Below are positions 16,762 through 23,810 of a DNA stretch of 42,558 nt, in pieces (within the stretch, counting starts at the first letter, position 1; each line of letters starts with the position of its first letter). The notes under the pieces were generated by a model. That model made no database searches. It was not told where the DNA came from and saw nothing but the letters and a program-made list of their open reading frames with translations. The stretch is from JBCDLI01 sp038745535 (GTDB taxonomy: Bacteria > Pseudomonadota > Alphaproteobacteria > Rhizobiales > Rhizobiaceae), in NCBI GenBank assembly GCA_038745535.1, contig JBCDLI010000017.1, forward strand, positions 1 to 42,558. Direction: 5' to 3'. The translations under genes were made by a program, and so were the position numbers.

Positions 16762-17628
16762 TCACATGTGAAGTGCTGCAATACTCGCATTGTCTTTCAC
16801 AAGAGCGGACCGAAGCTTTTCAAGTGCCCGGCTTTCGATTTGACGAACACGCTCTTTCGAAATTCCGAGTTTATTGCCAAGCGATTCAAGCGTTTCGCCA
16901 TCTTCGGTAAGACGCCGCGTGCGAATGATGAGTGCTTCGCGATCATTAAGTACGCGCATCGCATTTTTTAGCCATCCGCTTTGACGCTCCGTGTCGATGC
17001 TGTCCTCGACCAATTCGTCCTGTAGTGGTTTGTCATCGACGAGAAAGTCCATCCGCGATGAACTCCCGCTTTCGTCATCAGACACCGGAGCGCTCAGCGA
17101 GGTGTCGGGGCCGGAAAGCCGCGAGTCCATTACGGCCACATCGGCGACTTTTACGCCCAGCGCTTCGGAGATCTGCGCATACATCTCCGACTGCGGGAGA
17201 TCTTCGCCGGTACGAGCCAGTTTCGCTCGCAAACGACGGAGGTTGAAGAAGAGAGCTTTTTGCGCGCTGGATGTACCGCCGCGAACAATCGACCAATTCC
17301 GCAGGATGTAATCCTGCATCGAAGCGCGGATCCACCACGTCGCGTAAGTTGAAAAGCGAACCTCACGTTCTGGCTCAAAGCGGGCAGCAGCTTCAAGAAG
17401 GCCAACATAGCCCTCCTGCACGAGATCGCTCATGGGTAGGCCGAAGTTCCGAAACTTCGAGGCCATCGAAATGACCAACCGCATATGCGCAGTTGTAATT
17501 TTGTGGAGTGCCTGCTGGTCCTGCTTTTCTTTCCAGCTCACCGCGAGAGCGTGTTCTTCCTCTCGCTCAAGATAAGGTGCATTCATCGCGAGGCGGACCA
17601 TTTCGCGTCGTGCAGGTTCCGTCGTCAT
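16762..17628 (-). CDS. rpoH: RNA polymerase sigma-32 factor, RpoH2-like
   Basis: This is a 288-residue heat-shock-type sigma factor. Region 2 includes HMRLVISMASKFRNFGLPMSDLVQEGYVGLLEAAARFEPEREVRFSTYATWWIRASMQDYI. The RpoH-specific box QKALFFNLRRLR follows. Region 4 ends with GNKLGISKERVRQIESRALEKLR, the -35-binding helix-turn-helix. The start at ATG 17628 has GAGGGAG 7 nt upstream. A longer frame to 17658 is less likely. The acidic Ser-rich linker (DESGSSSRMDFL) and the CarD/M48 neighbourhood suggest the RpoH2 paralogue of rhizobia, tied to oxidative and general stress. A candidate EcfG-type promoter lies just upstream. Confidence 0.93.
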   Translation of the reverse strand: MTTEPARREMVRLAMNAPYLEREEEHALAVSWKEKQDQQALHKITTAHMRLVISMASKFRNFGLPMSDLVQEGYVGLLEAAARFEPEREVRFSTYATWWIRASMQDYILRNWSIVRGGTSSAQKALFFNLRRLRAKLARTGEDLPQSEMYAQISEALGVKVADVAVMDSRLSGPDTSLSAPVSDDESGSSSRMDFLVDDKPLQDELVEDSIDTERQSGWLKNAMRVLNDREALIIRTRRLTEDGETLESLGNKLGISKERVRQIESRALEKLRSALVKDNASIAALHM

Positions 17629-17668
17629 TCGTAAGCTCCCTCGCGTACAAGATGTCACATATGGGGAT

Positions 17669-17693
17669 TACGTCTAAGGTCGGGATCGGTTCA
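17669..17693 (-). promoter_or_regulatory. Candidate EcfG-type promoter of rpoH
   Basis: Read on the minus strand, TGAAC (17693-17689) is followed after 16 nt by CGTA (17672-17669). This matches the alphaproteobacterial general-stress sigma consensus GGAAC-N16/17-CGTT at 7 of 9 positions. The implied transcript start would leave a leader of about 33 nt before the rpoH ATG. In Sinorhizobium meliloti rpoH2 is under RpoE2 control, which supports the reading. Two mismatches keep this tentative. Confidence 0.35.
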
Positions 17694-17730
17694 TGAAAAA
17701 AACGAAAAAATCGTTGCCGCGTTGAATCAC

Positions 17731-17763
17731 GACACTAAAAAGCCCGGCTCAATGGCCGGGCTT
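17731..17763 (-). terminator. Rho-independent terminator of carD
   Basis: On the minus strand a perfect 9-bp stem AAGCCCGGC / GCCGGGCTT (17763-17755 and 17748-17740) has a 6-nt loop and is followed by TTTTAGTG. It starts 22 bp after the carD stop and separates carD from rpoH, so rpoH needs its own promoter. Confidence 0.88.
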
Positions 17764-17785
17764 CCGAAGTCAGATTTAATGCGCT

Positions 17786-18403
17786 TTAGGCGGCTTTTTC
17801 TTCGGCCTTGCCCTCATTGCCCTCATTGCCCTCATTATCGTCATTGGCTTCAACAGCGGCTTCCTCAGCCTGTACGCCCCGCTTTGGACCCTTTTTCAGA
17901 TTGGTCTCGATTTCATGGACCGCTTCCGTTTCTGACAGTTTTTTCACTGCAGATACTTCTCGTGCCATGCGCTCTATTGCCTGCTCGTAAAGCTGACGCT
18001 CGGAATAGGACTGCTCGGGCTGGTTTTCCGCGCGGTAAAGATCGCGAACAACTTCCGCGATTGAAATCAAGTCGCCTGAGTTGATCTTCGCATCATATTC
18101 TTGAGCCCGTCGAGACCACATGGTGCGCTTGACGCGCGCACGACCCTGCAAGACCTTCAACGCAGCATCGACGAAACGAGGATCGGCGAGTTTGCGCATG
18201 CCGCAACTCATCGCCTTCGCAACAGGTACCTTCAAGCGCATTTTGTCTTTCTCAAACTCGACGACGAACAGTTCAAGCTTGTGTCCGGCAACTTCCTGCT
18301 CTTCGATCGAGGTAATGTGACCAACCCCGTGTGCTGGATAAACAATTGCCTGACCGGTCTTAAAGCCCTGTCGCTGTGCCGGTTTTTTTGTGGCAGACGC
18401 CAT
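17786..18403 (-). CDS. carD: CarD family transcriptional regulator
   Basis: This 205-residue protein has an N-terminal RNA-polymerase-interacting Tudor-like domain (FKTGQAIVYPAHGVGHITSIEEQEVAGHKLELFVVEFEKDKMRLKVPV). It is followed by a helical DNA-binding domain (ALKVLQGRARVKRTMWSRRAQEYDAKINSGDLISIAEVVRDLYR). CarD proteins bind the RNA polymerase beta lobe and stabilise open complexes. The start ATG 18403 has GGGAG 8 nt upstream. The last 30 residues are an acidic, disordered tail with three tandem Asn-Glu-Gly units from a 9-bp DNA repeat. The gene is closed by a strong terminator. CarD in rhizobia is generally conserved and linked to growth and stress. Confidence 0.93.
   Translation of the reverse strand: MASATKKPAQRQGFKTGQAIVYPAHGVGHITSIEEQEVAGHKLELFVVEFEKDKMRLKVPVAKAMSCGMRKLADPRFVDAALKVLQGRARVKRTMWSRRAQEYDAKINSGDLISIAEVVRDLYRAENQPEQSYSERQLYEQAIERMAREVSAVKKLSETEAVHEIETNLKKGPKRGVQAEEAAVEANDDNEGNEGNEGKAEEKAA
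17811..17837. repeat. 9-bp tandem repeat (3 copies) in the carD tail
   Basis: The unit CCCTCATTG occurs at 17811-17819 and 17820-17828, then CCCTCATTA at 17829-17837. On the coding (minus) strand it encodes Asn-Glu-Gly units. Gain or loss of a unit keeps the frame, so the tail length may vary between strains. Confidence 0.85.
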
Positions 18404-18548
18404 ACTGGATACTCCCTGTGTGTTTCGAGGCATTGTCGCCCCGCAGGCTCGGAAAAACGCGCAAAAACCCTCGCCTGCAGCTAAGCCTCAGGAGAAGGAC
18501 AGTTTTCATATTTTAGCTTGGGACCACCGGTGCCAAATAGGTGCGTGC

Positions 18549-18568
18549 ATGAGCCATTAATGGCTCAT
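18549..18568. repeat. Perfect 20-bp palindrome upstream of carD
   Basis: The half-site ATGAGCCATT is followed at once by its exact complement, giving a 10+10 palindrome centred on TTAA. It lies about 145 bp before the carD start, inside the 260-bp carD-fdxA gap. It could be a dimeric operator. As RNA it has no loop, so a hairpin is less likely. Confidence 0.6.
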
Positions 18569-18598
18569 TAGCACAAAAATCGGGGTTTCTCAATGCCT

Positions 18599-18626
18599 TG
18601 GCATATTGCTGCGCTGCAGTATGCCA
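18599..18626. terminator. Imperfect hairpin downstream of fdxA
   Basis: TGGCATA (18599-18605) and TATGCCA (18620-18626) pair. Inside them CTGC and GCAG also pair around GCT, leaving a 3-nt bulge. It begins 38 bp after the fdxA stop on the minus strand. No uridine tract follows, so it could be a Rho-assisted end or an RNA-stabilising stem rather than an intrinsic terminator. Confidence 0.35.
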
Positions 18627-18663
18627 TAGCGATGATCCGTGTGGTTAATTTGCGGAGCAAAGA

Positions 18664-19002
18664 CTAGTCACCTGACCCTGGGTTAGGTGAAAAATGTTTC
18701 TCAAACTTTCCCTCGATGCCATCCATTTCCTGCGCTTGGGGAAGCTCATCTTTTTTCATTGTGATGTTTGGCCATTTCTCCGAATACTCAACGGCCAATT
18801 CCAACCATTTTTCCAGACCGGGTTCGGTGTCTGGTACAATGGCCTCGGCGGGGCACTCGGGTTCGCACACTCCGCAATCAATGCACTCATCGGGATGGAT
18901 GACGAGAAAATTCTCGCCTTCATAGAAGCAGTCGACCGGGCACACCTCCACGCAATCGGTGTACTTACATTTTATGCAATTATCGGTGACGACATATGTC
19001 AC
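18664..19002 (-). CDS. fdxA: 7Fe ferredoxin FdxA
   Basis: This is a 112-residue ferredoxin carrying one [3Fe-4S] and one [4Fe-4S] cluster. The first motif begins at Cys9 and includes Cys17, Cys21 and Cys25 (NCIKCKYTDCVEVCPVDC). The second is ECIDCGVCEPECPAEAI. The C-terminal extension (VEYSEKWPNITMKKDELPQAQ) is typical of the Azotobacter FdI/FdxA type. The frame stays open to 19131, but the conserved protein starts TYVVTDNC, so GTG 19002 is the start, with GGGAG 9 nt upstream. FdxA is a low-potential electron carrier in the cytoplasm. It lies 64 bp downstream of the S4 protein on the same strand. Confidence 0.94.
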   Translation of the reverse strand: MTYVVTDNCIKCKYTDCVEVCPVDCFYEGENFLVIHPDECIDCGVCEPECPAEAIVPDTEPGLEKWLELAVEYSEKWPNITMKKDELPQAQEMDGIEGKFEKHFSPNPGSGD

Positions 19003-19066
19003 GGTCTTTGGCTCCCGATCTTTGGCGCAAGTAAATAGAGTGCACCGTTTCGTCCGACAATATGAA

Positions 19067-19489
19067 CTACGACAGTCTGCCTCGCAATTGGTCGGTCTGT
19101 CGCCGCTCCTTTTTTGTCGGTCTACCGCCACCGAGCATGCGCGATCCGTTCTTTGGCAGCGCGTCTATGGCCGACGTTGACCGCTGCGGAGGTGGCGGAC
19201 TGTGATCGATATAGAGTTGCTTTGCCTCTTCGTAGGGGCCGCGTCGGCTCCCAACAGAGGCGATTTCGAAAACGAGAACACGGCGATCTTTATTGATTGT
19301 GAGCGTATTTCCCGCGCAAACCTTCTTTGCAGCATTGTCGATCTTCGAACCGTTGAGCCGCACATCGCCTGACGACACCGCTTTGGCCGCTAAACTGCGC
19401 GACTTAAAAATCCGCGCAAAAAAGAGCCACTTGTCGATCCGGATGGGATTTTCAGGCGCGTTATGGTCTGTGGTCACGGGATTAATCAT
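19067..19489 (-). CDS. S4-domain RNA-binding protein, Hsp15-like
   Basis: This is a 140-residue protein. The S4 RNA-binding domain covers about residues 15-75 (IRIDKWLFFARIFKSRSLAAKAVSSGDVRLNGSKIDNAAKKVCAGNTLTI), the same layout as HslR/Hsp15, which binds stalled 50S subunits with nascent chains. The C-terminal 50 residues are basic and low in order (PPPPQRSTSAID...GGGRPTKKERRQTDQLRGR). The start ATG 19489 lies 13 bp after the helicase stop and lacks a clear ribosome-binding site, so translation may be coupled to the helicase gene. The RNA target is unknown. Confidence 0.87.
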   Translation of the reverse strand: MINPVTTDHNAPENPIRIDKWLFFARIFKSRSLAAKAVSSGDVRLNGSKIDNAAKKVCAGNTLTINKDRRVLVFEIASVGSRRGPYEEAKQLYIDHSPPPPQRSTSAIDALPKNGSRMLGGGRPTKKERRQTDQLRGRLS

Positions 19490-19502
19490 GCATGATGGAC
19501 GA

Positions 19503-22500
19503 TCAGTTCTTCAATTGGTCCTTGAGTGCCTGTAGCTTTGCGAAGGGTGAATCGGGATCAGCTGCTTTTGGTGGGCGCGCTTGAACGGTTTGCGGTTTCC
19601 CGCCGCCGCGCTGACCTTTGGGTTTTTTGAAGCCTTCACCGCGACGACCCCCGCCAGATTTTTTCTGCCCGGCATTGGCGCGGCGCGGACTTTGACCTTG
19701 ACCGAAATCCCGCCGCTGCTGACGCCACACGAGGACAGGCTTTGGCTCTTCGGCCTCCTCATCGGTAGCGGCTCTTTCCTCCGCTTGGACCAAGACTTCA
19801 GCGCCATCGCCTGCATTTGTCGACGAGGCCGCAACATCTTCCACGCTTTCGGCTTCTGCCTTCGCGTCTGATTTTACGTCACCGGTCTGAGCAGTCGCAT
19901 TTTCATCCGCCGAATTCGGTGATGCCTCGGTTCCTTCGGCCACCGGTGTTCCCGCCTCCGGCGCCTCTACCTTAGGCTCATCTTTGTTTGACCCGTCTTG
20001 CTTGGGCGCTTCTTCCTTGGGCCCAAACTGAGCTTTCAAAGTGTCCATATGCTCTGCGGCCTTGGCTGCTTCGACGGGCTCGCTGGTGTATCCAAGCGCC
20101 TTTAAGACTTCCTGCATGTCTTCTGATGTCGCGCCAAGAATCGAGAGCATTGCTGGCGTCACCACAAATTTGCGATCGCCATAGGCGCCCTCAGGCAACG
20201 ATGTGTCGCCTTGTTTCCAAAACAGCGCTGGACGGATCAAGTCAGCCAGCCGCTCAAGGATATCAACCCTCACAGCACGAGGCCCGAGCACCCGAAACCC
20301 GCTGAGTTTATAAAAATATGCCTCAAATCCCGTATCGGTCACCACCGAAGTTCGACCCGTCGCTAGCGCTTCTGTCACGTCGGCATAACCGGCACGGTCT
20401 TTGGCATCGTTGGTCAATGCCCACAGCAAGGTCAGCAACGAAGCGGGTGCCGGCTTAATAAGCGATGGTATAAACACGTGATAGAAGCCAAAACGAACCC
20501 CATACCGACGCAGTGCCGCACGCCCGTCCTGATCCAGCGACTTCACATCCGCTGCAACTTCGCGGCGCTCGACAGTCCCGTGACCCTCAATCAAGCGAAA
20601 CGCGATCCCACGCGCGATGCCAGACAATTCGTCGGCCAAACGCATGTCGATCAGTGGCTTTAAAAGCGTCTCTATATGATGCGAAACGAAGCGGTCGGCA
20701 CGTTGCTGTACCCGATCTCGAGCGGGACCGGTGAGCTGCTCATCAGCAAGCAGAACAACGCGCGGTCGCAGCCAATCTTCGGTCGATGTTAGCGAACCAA
20801 TAGGTGAGCCTAGCCAACGCAAAACTCCATCACTGCCAAGCGCAATGTCCCCGTTCGGGCAAATAGAAAACCGCTCGGCGCGTTTTTCAAACTCACCGGC
20901 AAGACCCTTTTGAGCAGCGCCCTTAATCGCCTTGGCGTCTTCGCGCGACGTCGACGTGTCCGGCGTAAACCGGAAACCATCGAGCTTTCCGACGTGATGC
21001 CCTTCAACCGCCACGTGACCGTCTGCCCCGATTTCAGCTTCCATTTGAACGTTCTCGTTTAGCCGTTTCATTAGGACCGAGGTCCTGCGGTCAACGAACC
21101 TCTTCGTCAACCGCTCGTGTAGCGCGTCGGAGAGTTTGTCTTCCACGGCACGCGTTTTTTCCTGCCAGTGTTGCGGATCGGCGAGCCACTTCGGTCTGTT
21201 CGAAATATAGGTCCATGTACGGACCTGCGCGATGCGATGGGATAGCGTATCAATGTCGCCATCGGTTCGGTCAGCGCGTCGCACCTGTTCGGCCATATAG
21301 TCTTCGTCAATGAAGTCATGTCGCGCAATATCAAGGAACACTTGCGCGATGATATCAGCGTGCTGAGCAGGTGCGATCTTACGATAGTCAGGCAACGCGC
21401 AGGCATCCCATAACAGCCGAACTTTTTCTGAACCCGCAGCGGCTTTCACGACATCTTCATCTCGCGAGAGAAACTCCAAGGCGCGCTGGTCTACCGCTGG
21501 CAAAGCCCTCGTAAGACCAATCGAACGCGGCACTTGGTCCAACGATTTCAAAAGCGCCTCAAGCGAGGAAAAATCGAAATCGCGCGTGCGCCACTGCAGT
21601 ATTTTGACAGGCTCGAACTCGTGTGTCTCAATCTTCTCGACCAAATCATCTTCGAAACTTGGCACGCGTCCGGTGACCCCAAAAGTGCCATCGGTGACAT
21701 GCCTGCCCGCGCGACCAGCGATCTGGGCCATCTCTGCAGGCGTCAATCGTCGGAACTGATGCCCGTCAAACTTGGTGTCTTGGGCAAAAGCCACGTGATC
21801 GACGTCAAGATTAAGTCCCATGCCGATCGCGTCGGTGGCGACCAGATAATCCACATCGCCGTTTTGATAGAGCGCAACTTGCGCATTGCGCGTTCGCGGC
21901 GACAGGGCACCCATCACCACCGCTGAACCGCCCCGCTGACGGCGGATCAGTTCTGCGATGCTATAAACCTCGTTGGCAGAAAACGAGACAATGGCACTGC
22001 GGCGCGGCACCCGGGTGATCTTCTTCGGGCCGGCATAGGCAAGATGGCTCATCCGGGGACGAGATGTGACCGAAACTCCTGGCAGGATGCGGCGCAAGAT
22101 CGGCTCCATCGTGCCCGCACCGAGAAGAAGCGTCTCCAGCCGACCGCGAAGGTTCAAAATCCGGTCGGTGAACAAATGCCCGCGCTCCAGATCACCGGCA
22201 AGTTGCACTTCATCAATGGCCACGAACGCAGCATCGGTTTCCCGCGGCATCGCCTCAACTGTACACACCGAGTAGCGAGCACCGGGTGGAGCGATCTTCT
22301 CTTCGCCGGTAATCAGCGCGACGTTGGCGCGGCCGACCTTCTTCGCGACACGGCCGTACACCTCGCGCGCGAGCAAGCGAAGTGGAAGGCCGATGACGCC
22401 ACTTTCGTGGGCCACCATGCGCTCAATTGCGAGATGCGTTTTGCCGGTATTGGTTGGCCCAAGGATCGCGGTGACATCGCGGCCGGAAAACATCTCCGGT

Positions 22501-22523
22501 TTACCATTTGAAAACGAATTCAT
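19503..22523 (-). CDS. SUV3-like superfamily 2 ATP-dependent RNA helicase
   Basis: This is a 1,006-residue helicase. Walker A GPTNTGKT is at 22-29, the DExH-type box DEVQ at 104-107, ATDAIGMGLNLDVDHV at about 235 and motif VI QIAGRAGRH at about 280. This order and spelling match the mitochondrial SUV3 / bacterial MgpS group rather than DEAD-box proteins. The central helical region carries the SUV3 C-terminal core. From about residue 860 the protein is low complexity: acidic (Glu/Asp/Ala-rich), then Arg/Gly/Lys-rich (RREGFKKPKGQRGGGKP type). This suggests an RNA-binding tail. ATG 22523 (MNSFSNGK) is the preferred start. A frame to 22607 and an ATG at 22493 are alternatives. Confidence 0.9.
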   Translation of the reverse strand: MNSFSNGKPEMFSGRDVTAILGPTNTGKTHLAIERMVAHESGVIGLPLRLLAREVYGRVAKKVGRANVALITGEEKIAPPGARYSVCTVEAMPRETDAAFVAIDEVQLAGDLERGHLFTDRILNLRGRLETLLLGAGTMEPILRRILPGVSVTSRPRMSHLAYAGPKKITRVPRRSAIVSFSANEVYSIAELIRRQRGGSAVVMGALSPRTRNAQVALYQNGDVDYLVATDAIGMGLNLDVDHVAFAQDTKFDGHQFRRLTPAEMAQIAGRAGRHVTDGTFGVTGRVPSFEDDLVEKIETHEFEPVKILQWRTRDFDFSSLEALLKSLDQVPRSIGLTRALPAVDQRALEFLSRDEDVVKAAAGSEKVRLLWDACALPDYRKIAPAQHADIIAQVFLDIARHDFIDEDYMAEQVRRADRTDGDIDTLSHRIAQVRTWTYISNRPKWLADPQHWQEKTRAVEDKLSDALHERLTKRFVDRRTSVLMKRLNENVQMEAEIGADGHVAVEGHHVGKLDGFRFTPDTSTSREDAKAIKGAAQKGLAGEFEKRAERFSICPNGDIALGSDGVLRWLGSPIGSLTSTEDWLRPRVVLLADEQLTGPARDRVQQRADRFVSHHIETLLKPLIDMRLADELSGIARGIAFRLIEGHGTVERREVAADVKSLDQDGRAALRRYGVRFGFYHVFIPSLIKPAPASLLTLLWALTNDAKDRAGYADVTEALATGRTSVVTDTGFEAYFYKLSGFRVLGPRAVRVDILERLADLIRPALFWKQGDTSLPEGAYGDRKFVVTPAMLSILGATSEDMQEVLKALGYTSEPVEAAKAAEHMDTLKAQFGPKEEAPKQDGSNKDEPKVEAPEAGTPVAEGTEASPNSADENATAQTGDVKSDAKAEAESVEDVAASSTNAGDGAEVLVQAEERAATDEEAEEPKPVLVWRQQRRDFGQGQSPRRANAGQKKSGGGRRGEGFKKPKGQRGGGKPQTVQARPPKAADPDSPFAKLQALKDQLKN

Positions 22524-22661
22524 GGGGCAGGCCCAAATTCCAGATGCCTTACACCTATGCTCTGGCACGGCCAAAAACACCCGCATTTGCGCATCTTTGG
22601 ATTGCAAATCACAGATTACTGACAGCCATGCACAACCGAAAGGTGGCAGCCGTTAACAACC

Positions 22662-22694
22662 AGAACGAGTCTAGAACGAATCGCTGACGAATCG
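22662..22694. repeat. 11-bp phased repeat array, copy 1
   Basis: Three units in a row with 11-bp period: AGAACGAGTCT, AGAACGAATCG and CTGACGAATCG. Each contains a GANTC site at the same place, and a fourth GANTC (GACTC, 22696) follows. A 21-nt core starting at 22673 recurs exactly at 22933. Confidence 0.8.
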
Positions 22695-22839
22695 GGACTC
22701 GTATCGGTTGCAGGCGATATGTGGTGTTTGAAGCGGAAAGACGAACGAAATGTAGACCCTCTCTTCGCGAGACTTCACCGGCACTGCGTCAAATTCGGCT
22801 GTTCTGTTAACTTTCGCGATCGAGGGGCCGCGCGAACAA

Positions 22840-22864
22840 TTAACCAATTGGTAATATTGGTTAA
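22840..22864. repeat. AT-rich inverted repeat
   Basis: TTAACCAAT (22840-22848) and its exact complement ATTGGTTAA (22856-22864) are separated by 7 bp. The TTAA ends and 7-bp core resemble half of a CtrA-type site (TTAA-N7-TTAA), but the fit is partial. It lies between the two repeat arrays. Confidence 0.7.
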
Positions 22865-22921
22865 TTCCGACGAAGCACTCCTGCGCGAAACGCTATGAAC
22901 AAGCTGAAAGCCTTAATTTTT

Positions 22922-22954
22922 AGAACGGTGGGAGAACGAATCGCTGACGAATCA
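22922..22954. repeat. 11-bp phased repeat array, copy 2
   Basis: Units are AGAACGGTGGG, AGAACGAATCG and CTGACGAATCA. The last two match copy 1 exactly over 21 nt and carry two GAATC sites. The first keeps only AGAACG. The copy-to-copy distance is 260 bp in the same orientation. Confidence 0.8.
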
Positions 22955-23102
22955 GCAAGACGAACGCGTTGTGCCGAAAATGGCCAAGAAAACCGGGAAT
23001 GGGGCCGCTCACATTGCAACCTATACGATTCAATTCACGTAATCTTGGCCGACGGAGCGATGAAAAGTTAACGACAAAAAGTGCCTGAAAGCCGCTCAGT
23101 GT

Positions 23103-23810
23103 TTACTTTTCAGTGAGCGCATTCACCAGAGCGTAAGCGTCGGGGCTATTCCAGTGCGCGGGACCATTCATGTTGGCGACCACGCGATTTTCCCCGTTGA
23201 TCAGCAGCGTGACGGGAAGGCCCAACGCCAACCCTTCTTCTCGCAGACGGTTGAAAACGCCAATCGTCGGGTCGTGAAAAAACGGGAGGTCAGAAATCCC
23301 GATCTCATCGTAGAACGCGCGCGGCTTACTGGCATCACCACCATCCACAGAAATTGCAACGACGCTGAAATCGTCAGACCCGGCCTTCGCGTGCAATTCA
23401 TCAAGCCAAGGCATTTCCTCACGACATGGGGCACACCACGTCGCCCAGATATTGACAAGGCGATACCCGTCGCCCGTATCAGCAAGCGTGATTGCTTCGC
23501 CTTCCCCATTGTTGAACGATAGATCGCCAATCATTTTCACGTCCGACCGGACCAGCATAGCGGCGATGTCGCCGGTGAACAACGGGCGCAAACGAGCCGC
23601 TTCCGCCTGCATTTGTGATGAAAGCGACGCATTGGCGGCACCACCGCCACCCGTAGCATTGCCATCAAACCCGCCAGCGACGTATACGCCGCCCACACCG
23701 ACAACCGCACCGAGCGATAGCGCTATCGCGATCAGACGGCTTGTCGTCCACGACGATTTATTTGCGGGCTTTCTATCTTCAGTCTGCGTTTGCGGAGTTT
23801 GATTACCCAT
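23103..23810 (-). CDS. tlpA: TlpA-like membrane-anchored thioredoxin
   Basis: This is a 235-residue thiol-disulfide oxidoreductase. One membrane helix (about residues 25-46) anchors it with the thioredoxin domain in the periplasm. The active site is WATWCAPC with Cys126 and Cys129, followed by REEMPWLDELHAKAG. The cis-proline loop is in LGLPVTLLINGENRVV. TlpA reduces Cu-chaperones and CcoX/CoxB-type cytochrome oxidase subunits in Bradyrhizobium, and that role is likely here. I use ATG 23810. The frame runs to 23900, but those residues overlap argH. The TlpA start codon and the argH start codon share two bases (CATG), so each gene's control signals lie in the other's coding sequence. Confidence 0.9.
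   Translation of the reverse strand: MGNQTPQTQTEDRKPANKSSWTTSRLIAIALSLGAVVGVGGVYVAGGFDGNATGGGGAANASLSSQMQAEAARLRPLFTGDIAAMLVRSDVKMIGDLSFNNGEGEAITLADTGDGYRLVNIWATWCAPCREEMPWLDELHAKAGSDDFSVVAISVDGGDASKPRAFYDEIGISDLPFFHDPTIGVFNRLREEGLALGLPVTLLINGENRVVANMNGPAHWNSPDAYALVNALTEK

Larger units (their letters stand above)
22524..23102. other. 579-bp non-coding region with phased repeats upstream of the helicase
   Basis: No reading frame with a credible start or family similarity covers this stretch. It holds two copies of a 32-nt repeat array, an AT-rich inverted repeat between them and several TTAAC motifs. It also holds seven GANTC sites, at 22667, 22678, 22689, 22696, 22938, 22949 and 23027. GANTC is the CcrM methylation site of alphaproteobacteria, and chance would give about two in this length. 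It is upstream of the helicase and downstream of tlpA, so it likely carries the helicase promoter. I see no intrinsic terminator in it. Confidence 0.7.

Noticed and set aside
16755..16770. CACATG-ATCA-CATGTG hairpin between the M48 gene and rpoH as a terminator
   Set aside because: The stem is only 6 bp with no uridine tract on either strand, and it overlaps the rpoH stop codon.
22524..23102. Chromosomal replication origin
   Set aside because: No DnaA boxes (TTATCCACA-like) were seen and no origin-linked genes such as dnaA, hemE or parAB are nearby. Repeats alone do not support the call.
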